DNA from: Curtobacterium sp. Leaf261
GTDB taxonomy: Bacteria > Actinomycetota > Actinomycetes > Actinomycetales > Microbacteriaceae
Direction of reading: 5' to 3'
Assembly: GCF_001422205.1 (NCBI RefSeq)
Contig: NZ_LMMJ01000007.1
Span: 186,870-250,869, forward strand
Length of the DNA: 64,000 nucleotides
In this document: piece after piece, positions 59,160 to 64,000 of the stretch
Numbering within the stretch: the first letter of the stretch is position 1
Layout of the letters: the number at the start of each line of letters is the position of its first letter
Notes under the pieces: model-generated
Told to the model about the DNA's origin: nothing
Databases searched by the model: none
What the model saw: only the letters and a program-made list of their open reading frames with translations
Made by a program: the position numbers and the translations under genes

Positions 59160-59633
59160 TCAGTTCTCCTCGAGCGGACCGGCGACGGCGGCCCAGATCT
59201 CGTCCGCACGCCAGCGCTCGCGACCACCCCTGCCGGAGCGCCCCAGACTCCGCAGCCACCCATGCCCCTCTGCGCGGCGGAGGAGCCCGGAAGCAGTGGG
59301 CTGTGACACACCGAGCTGGCGACGGACGGACGCGACGGTGAGCACCGGACTCCGGAACACCACGTCGACCAACGACGGCAACGCGGAGCGGTCTGCGTAC
59401 GAATCGACCCGGTAGCGTTCACGGATCTCGACGAGCTTCTGTATCCGGGCGCTGCTGTCGAGCGCGCGCTCCGTGACGGCCTGCGCGAAGAACTGGATCC
59501 ATTCGTCGATCTCGCCCCGCTCCCGGACCGCCTGGAGACGGGCGTAGTTTCGCTTCATTATAGGAAAAACGGGCTTGGGCTTATAACTAGCGATTGATTT
59601 GTCAAAGGTTGCCCATGACCTGTGCAGAGCCAT
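59160..59633 (-). pseudogene. Fic-family protein, C-terminal remnant
   Basis: 157 codons. From KRNYARLQAVRERGEIDEWIQFF onward it matches the C-terminal part of actinobacterial Fic proteins: the helix after the Fic core, then a winged-helix domain (VASVRRQLGVSQPTASGLLRRAEGHGWL) ending GPLEEN. The Fic core and its HPFx(D/E)GNGR motif are absent. The first 25 codons (59559-59633) are unrelated and lie in AT-rich DNA. A TATAAT overlaps the ATG at 59558. Best read as the tail of a deleted Fic gene, perhaps still expressed as a small DNA-binding protein. Confidence 0.8.
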
Positions 59634-59664
59634 GGCGCACTGCTTCGGCCCGGTCGGCGCAGGA

Positions 59665-62331
59665 TCACAACCGCGGGTCGACCGGCTCCGACTCCATCGC
59701 GAGCACCCCGAACACCGCCTGGTGCACCCGCCACAGCGGCGCGCCCTCGACGAACCGCTCGAGCGCCTCGAGCCCGAGCGCGTACTCCCGCAGCGCCATC
59801 GACCGCTTGTGCCCGAGGTTCCGGTCCCGCAGTCGCTCGAGGTTGTGCGGCTCCGTGTACTCCGGACCGTAGATGATCCGCAGGTACTCCCGACCGCGCA
59901 CCTTGATGCCCGGCTGCGACAGCCCCTTCGGACCGCGGTACAGGTTCTCGAACGGCTTCACGACCATGCCCTCGCCGCCCTCCACGGTGAGCGCCTCCCA
60001 CCACGCCACACCCGCGTCGACGCTGTCCTGGTCGGCGAGGTCGACGACGACCGAGCGCGTCGGTCGGACGAGCTCGGGGTCGGCTGCGGCGAGCCGGTCG
60101 GCGATCCCGAGGTGCCAGCCGTGGTGGGTCGTCGCGAAGGTCCGGCCCGCGGCGGCGAGGACCTGGAACGGCGCGAACTGCACGCCGTCGAGACCGTCGG
60201 CCGGGGCGGCGTAGCGGCGGTAGGACTCCACGTACGCGGTGGCGTCCGCGGTGCGAGCCCGGGTGCGCCCGAGCAGGTCGCCGACGTCGATGCCGTTGGC
60301 CGCCGCGCGTTCGAGGACCTCGACCGCGTGCGGGAGCGCCCCGGTCGCGGCCGCGCCGATCGCTGCGTACTGGTCGCGGATCATCCCCTCGGCCTTGATC
60401 GACCACGGGAGGATCTCACCGTCGAGCAGGAGCCAGTCGGTGTCGAGCTCGTCCCACAGCCCGGCACGCTCCACGGCGGCGTGGAGCCGTGCAAGGAAGG
60501 CCGTCTGCAGCGGCTCGTCGAAGAACGCCCGGCCGGTGCGGGTGTAGGCAACGCCGCGCCAGCCGTCCGGTGCCCCGAACCGTGCGGGGTCCCGGCTGAG
60601 GAGCACGGTTGCCCGGGAGCCCATGTGCTTCTCCTCACCGATGACACGGTCGACGCCGGCGTCCCGGTAGGTGGCGAAGGCTTCGAGCGGGTGTTCGAGC
60701 AGTCCGTCGAGCGATGACGAGGCGGTGGGGCTCATCGTCGGCGGCAGGTACACGAGCTGCGCGGGGTCGACCGCGAACCGGCTCATCACCTCGAGCGCGC
60801 CCGCCGCGTTCTCCCCGCGGATCCCGATCCGACCGTGCAGACGGGTCTCGACGATCTGCTTGCCGAGGACGTCGCCGATCTCGAGCATGCCCGCGGGACG
60901 CGGCGACGCCGCAGTTCGGAGGGGAGGCACGGTGCCGGTCGCGGACGCGCCGTCCGCTCCCGAGATGGTCGCGCCCGACTGCCCGTCCGTCCGCTGGCTC
61001 GCCGCGACCCGGTCGGCGCGCAGGGGCTCGAGGGGCTTGGCCGGCTCGTACCAGACGCGCTCCGCGGGGACCTGCACCACCTCGCGCTCCGGGTACCGCA
61101 GCGCCGACAGCTTCCCGCCGAACACACACCCGGTGTCGAGGCACATCGTCCCGTTGATCCACTCTGCGTCGACGGTGGGCGTGTGCCCGTACAGGACCGT
61201 CGCCTCGCCGCGGTACGAGTCCGCCCACGGCAGACGCACGGGCAGCCCGTACTCGTCGCTCTCGCCCGTGGTCTCCCCGTAGAGCGCGAACGACCGGACC
61301 CGCCCGGATGCTCGCCCCTGGTACGCCTCGATCATCCCGGCGTGCGCGACGACCAGCCGGCCGTCGTCGAGGACGAGGTGGCCGACGAGCTCCTGGCAGA
61401 ACGCCTGCACCTCGTCGCGGAACTCCTGCGGCTCGGCGGCGAGCTGCGCGAGGGTCTCCGCGAGGCCGTGCGAGGTCTGCACCTTCCGACCCTGGAGCGC
61501 ACGCACCAGCTTGTCCTCGTGGTTCCCGGGGACGGCCAGAGCGTGACCGGCCCGGACCATGCCCATCACGAGCCGCAGCACGCCCGGCGTGTCCGGGCCA
61601 CGGTCGACGAGGTCGCCGAGGAACACCGCACGCCGCCCGGGGTGCGCGGCGTCCACGGCCCGGCCGTCGGTGTCGCGGGTGATCGTGTACCCGAGCGTCT
61701 CGAGCAGCGTCTCGAGCTCGGACCGGCAGCCGTGCACGTCCCCGATGACGTCGAAGGGACCGTGCTCGTGCCGGGCGTCGTTGAGGAGCCGGTCGCGGAC
61801 GATGCTGGCGGCGGCGACGTCCTCGACCCCGCGGAGCACGTGGACGCGCCGGAAGCCCTCCTTGCCGAGGCCGCGGATCGAGCGGCGGAGCTGGTCGTGC
61901 TGCCGCTTGACGACCCTGGCGCCGAAGTCCCGGTCCGCGCGGGCGGCGTTCCGAGCGACACAGACGGGCTCCGGGACGTCGAGCACGATCGCCACCGGCA
62001 GGACGTCGTGGTCGCGTGCGAGCTTCACCCAGTTCCGGCGGGCCTCCGGCTGCACGTTCGTGGCGTCGATCACGGTGAGGAGTCCCGCACGGAGCCGATG
62101 TGCGACGACGTACCGCAGGGCGTCGAACGCCGCCGGGGTCGCGGCCTGGTCGTTCTCGTCGTTGCTGACGAGCCCCCGGAAGAAGTCGCTCGACAGGGTC
62201 TCGAAGTGCCCGAAGTGCGTCGCGGCGAACGTGGACTTGCCGGAGCCGCTCGTGCCCACGAGCAGCACGAGCGCCATGTCCGGGAGGTGCAGCTCGAGCG
62301 GCTCGGTGGGGGTCGTGGTGACGTCGCTCAC
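59665..62331 (-). CDS. pnkp: Polynucleotide kinase-phosphatase-ligase (bacterial Pnkp)
   Basis: 888 residues, three modules. Kinase: P-loop LVGTSGSGKSTFAATHFG (about 24-41). Phosphatase: calcineurin-like DVIGDVHGCRSELE, FLGDLVDRGPDT, VPGNHEDKL and VVAHAGM (about 185-390). Ligase/adenylyltransferase: Lys in GEEKHMGSRA, LLLDGEILPWS, EGMVVKPFENLY and GIKVRGREYLRIIYG. This is the Pnkp that, with Hen1, seals RNA cut by ribotoxins. A Ser/Ala/Gly linker before the ligase holds an in-frame dispersed motif (60917-60933). GTGA overlap with hen1. Close in size to C. thermocellum Pnkp (870). Confidence 0.96.
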   Translation of the reverse strand: MSDVTTTPTEPLELHLPDMALVLLVGTSGSGKSTFAATHFGHFETLSSDFFRGLVSNDENDQAATPAAFDALRYVVAHRLRAGLLTVIDATNVQPEARRNWVKLARDHDVLPVAIVLDVPEPVCVARNAARADRDFGARVVKRQHDQLRRSIRGLGKEGFRRVHVLRGVEDVAAASIVRDRLLNDARHEHGPFDVIGDVHGCRSELETLLETLGYTITRDTDGRAVDAAHPGRRAVFLGDLVDRGPDTPGVLRLVMGMVRAGHALAVPGNHEDKLVRALQGRKVQTSHGLAETLAQLAAEPQEFRDEVQAFCQELVGHLVLDDGRLVVAHAGMIEAYQGRASGRVRSFALYGETTGESDEYGLPVRLPWADSYRGEATVLYGHTPTVDAEWINGTMCLDTGCVFGGKLSALRYPEREVVQVPAERVWYEPAKPLEPLRADRVAASQRTDGQSGATISGADGASATGTVPPLRTAASPRPAGMLEIGDVLGKQIVETRLHGRIGIRGENAAGALEVMSRFAVDPAQLVYLPPTMSPTASSSLDGLLEHPLEAFATYRDAGVDRVIGEEKHMGSRATVLLSRDPARFGAPDGWRGVAYTRTGRAFFDEPLQTAFLARLHAAVERAGLWDELDTDWLLLDGEILPWSIKAEGMIRDQYAAIGAAATGALPHAVEVLERAAANGIDVGDLLGRTRARTADATAYVESYRRYAAPADGLDGVQFAPFQVLAAAGRTFATTHHGWHLGIADRLAAADPELVRPTRSVVVDLADQDSVDAGVAWWEALTVEGGEGMVVKPFENLYRGPKGLSQPGIKVRGREYLRIIYGPEYTEPHNLERLRDRNLGHKRSMALREYALGLEALERFVEGAPLWRVHQAVFGVLAMESEPVDPRL
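60917..60933. repeat. Dispersed motif inside pnkp
   Basis: CGGAGGGGAGGCACGGT, in frame, reads TGTVPPLR in the linker between the phosphatase and ligase modules. Confidence 0.75.
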
Positions 62332-63812
62332 GCGGCGGCCTCCGTTCGGGTCGTCGGGGACGAGCGCCGGAAGAGCGCCATCTGGGTCGGCGGTCCGACC
62401 TCCGGGTCCGCGTCGCCGACCGGCCGGTACTCGACCGCGTACCCGTTCGCCGCGGCCACCCGCTCCGCCCAGGCGCGGAACTCGGACCTGGTCCACTCGA
62501 ACCGGTGGTCGGTGTGCCGGAAGTGCCCGGCGTCGAGCGTCGGGAACCGGACGTTGTGGTCGGCGTTCGGGGTGGTGACGACGACGGCACCCGGCCGGGC
62601 GGCACCGAACACCGAGGCCTCGAGCGCGGGGAGCCTCGACTCGTCGACGTGCTCGATGACCTCCATGAGCACGGCGGCGTCGAGCCCGGCGAGGCGGTCG
62701 TCCACGTAGGTGACGGAGGACTGCACGAGCCTGATCCTCGCCCGCTCGGTGTCGCTCGCATCGTCGAGGTGCAGGCGTCGCTCGGCACGTGCGAGCTCGC
62801 GGGGCGACACGTCCGCGCCGATGATCGTCGTGAAGGTGCGGTCGGCCATGAGCGGCACGAGGAGCGCACCTTCACCGCAGCCGATGTCGGCGACGGTGTG
62901 CGCGCCGACGTCACGGAGCGCGGTGAGCACGGCGTCGGCGCGCCGGCGGTACAGCGGGACGGGTGCGTCCGCGACCGGCTCCGGGACCGCGGCCTGGGCT
63001 GCGGGGGCGACCCGTGCCTCCAGTCCGGCCGTGTCGGCGGCATCCGCGTCGAGGCCCAGCAGCCGGTCGGTGGCGTCCGCCACCATGCCCCGCTGGTGCG
63101 CGAGGTACCGCTCCGTGATGAGGTCACGGAGCGGGTGGTCCGCGAGCCAACCCTCACCGGCACGGAGGAGCTTGCGGACCTCGTCGTCACTCACCCAGTA
63201 GTGCTTGGCGTCGTCGAGCACCGGGAGGAGCACGTACAGCTGCCGGAGCGCCTGTCCGAGGCGGACGGACCCGGTCAGGGTGAGCCCGACCGTCGACGCC
63301 GGCCCCCACTCCGGACGGGTCGCGTCGAGGGGTGGACGGTCCTCGACCACCGTCCAGCCGAGCGGCGCGAAGAGCCGGGTGGCCAGCCCCTCACCGTCGG
63401 CGGACAGCGCACTCGGGACGCTCGTGAGCCGGATCTCGAGGTCCATCGGCGCCGCCGCACGCTCCGGCCGGGACTCGCTCCGACCACCCATCGCCGTCCG
63501 GAACACCTGGCCGATCGCGACCGCGAGCATCGACGACGACGCGTACGGGCGGTCGTTGACGTACTGCGACAGCGCCTCGGCGTCACCGCCGAACCGTTGG
63601 CTCCGTGCGAGTCCGACCGGGTCGACCTCGAGCAGCAGCGCAGCGGTGCACTCCTCGGAGGTCGCCGACGGGTAGAACACGTGCGCCTCCCCGACGCTCA
63701 GCGAGAACTGCTGTGCGCGGGCCGGGTGCTTGTGCAGGAGGTGACTGAGGTCGAGCGCGTCGACGTCGGCAGATGCTCCGACGGCGCCTCGGGTGGTGAT
63801 GGTGACGAGCAC
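62328..63812 (-). CDS. hen1: 3'-terminal RNA ribose 2'-O-methyltransferase Hen1
   Basis: 494 residues. The N-terminal Hen1-N domain (about 1-240) is followed by a linker and a C-terminal methyltransferase: TVADIGCGEGALLVPL (SAM site) and the metal-binding set EVIEHVD with later His residues in HFRHTDHRFEWTRSEF. Bacterial Hen1 methylates the 3' end of cleaved RNA so that the product resealed by Pnkp resists the same ribotoxin. GTG at 63812 with AAGGGG upstream. The linker contains an in-frame dispersed motif (63011-63028, read GLEARV). Confidence 0.95.
   Translation of the reverse strand: MLVTITTRGAVGASADVDALDLSHLLHKHPARAQQFSLSVGEAHVFYPSATSEECTAALLLEVDPVGLARSQRFGGDAEALSQYVNDRPYASSSMLAVAIGQVFRTAMGGRSESRPERAAAPMDLEIRLTSVPSALSADGEGLATRLFAPLGWTVVEDRPPLDATRPEWGPASTVGLTLTGSVRLGQALRQLYVLLPVLDDAKHYWVSDDEVRKLLRAGEGWLADHPLRDLITERYLAHQRGMVADATDRLLGLDADAADTAGLEARVAPAAQAAVPEPVADAPVPLYRRRADAVLTALRDVGAHTVADIGCGEGALLVPLMADRTFTTIIGADVSPRELARAERRLHLDDASDTERARIRLVQSSVTYVDDRLAGLDAAVLMEVIEHVDESRLPALEASVFGAARPGAVVVTTPNADHNVRFPTLDAGHFRHTDHRFEWTRSEFRAWAERVAAANGYAVEYRPVGDADPEVGPPTQMALFRRSSPTTRTEAAA
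63011..63028. repeat. Dispersed motif inside hen1
   Basis: CCCGTGCCTCCAGTCCGG, a near-perfect copy in frame in the linker before the methyltransferase domain. Confidence 0.8.
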
Positions 63813-63859
63813 TGCGGTGGTTCCCCTTGTCGGACGTCCCACGATCGTAGGGCAGCGCG

Positions 63860-64000
63860 TCAGATCGCGATGCCCTCCCAACGGGGGCCGATGCCGGTGA
63901 CGACGACCCTGCGGGGCTCGTCGGGGACGTCGTCCGGGTCGAGGTCGGGATCGTCGACGTCGGAGTCGGCATCCGCGCCCGTCGCCCGCGAGATCTCCAC
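63860..64000 (-). CDS. C-terminal end of an unidentified protein (partial)
   Basis: 46 codons ending at the TGA at 63860-63862: an acidic stretch (DADSDVDDPDLDPDDVPDEP) followed by RRVVVTGIGPRWEGIAI. The 5' part is outside the window. No family recognised. It lies 47 bases before the hen1 start on the same strand and could share its transcript. Confidence 0.6.
   Translation of the reverse strand: MEISRATGADADSDVDDPDLDPDDVPDEPRRVVVTGIGPRWEGIAI

Noticed and set aside
59160-59633. Active Fic AMPylation toxin
   Set aside because: The Fic core and HPFx(D/E)GNGR motif are missing; only the C-terminal helix and winged-helix region remain.

Overview
The window is very GC-rich (around 70% by eye), gene-dense DNA from an actinobacterium, most likely a Microbacteriaceae member close to Curtobacterium. 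The clues are the composition, the many GTG starts, the sucC-sucD / perM-like / purN-purH order also seen in mycobacteria, an actinobacterial GuaB3, and many genes with a TANNNT box 6-9 bases before the start codon (leaderless transcripts). No rRNA, tRNA, CRISPR array, intact insertion sequence or prophage was found. Genus is an inference.

Layout. 1-7.8 kb: a sugar-import operon (binding lipoprotein, two permeases, GH38 alpha-mannosidase cut by the window edge) with an operator-bearing promoter, a small membrane protein and a ROK regulator. 7.9-10.2 kb: acetyltransferase, alkyltransferase-like DNA repair protein, peroxiredoxin-like protein, DUF805 protein. 10.3-14.1 kb: a heterodimeric ABC exporter. 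14.7-21.4 kb: purH, purN, a PerM-like protein, sucD, sucC. 21.8-24.8 kb: small genes including two with clean single-base frameshifts (SnoaL-like and GNAT), a DUF2236 protein and a PNPOx-like protein. 25-28.5 kb: pcrA/uvrD and a glycerophosphodiesterase. 28.7-34.6 kb: a LacI regulator, a Gfo/Idh/MocA dehydrogenase and a divergent sugar ABC operon. Neither sugar operon carries its own ATPase.

34.9-41.7 kb: a Bax-inhibitor/YccA protein, guaA, DUF3817, SURF1, a KhtT/KhtU-like cation/proton antiporter pair and a small secreted repeat protein. 41.9-52 kb: guaB3, a branched-chain amino acid (liv) permease/ATPase operon whose LivH carries an extra N-terminal extracytoplasmic domain, guaB, a DUF559-like nuclease-fold gene framed by two palindromes, and the liv binding protein. 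GMP synthesis and interconversion (guaA, guaB, guaB3) thus lie within 14 kb. 52.3-56.7 kb: rarD, groES under a double CIRCE promoter, a reductase/epimerase, a THUMP-like methyltransferase and a DUF4190 protein. 56.8-59.1 kb: the tsaD-rimI-tsaB operon for tRNA t6A. 59.2-63.8 kb: a Fic remnant and a bacterial Pnkp/Hen1 RNA-repair operon. A partial gene runs off the right end.

The least expected layer is repeated DNA. A short motif (core GGACTGGAGGCACGG or its complement) occurs at about 17 loci. It is often paired as a palindrome between genes, and six times it lies in frame inside coding sequences, several of them in linkers or tails. This resembles Rickettsia palindromic elements. A second family of 60-80 base nested hairpins sits beside gene 3' ends, and three copies adjoin G-rich 5-7 base tandem repeats.
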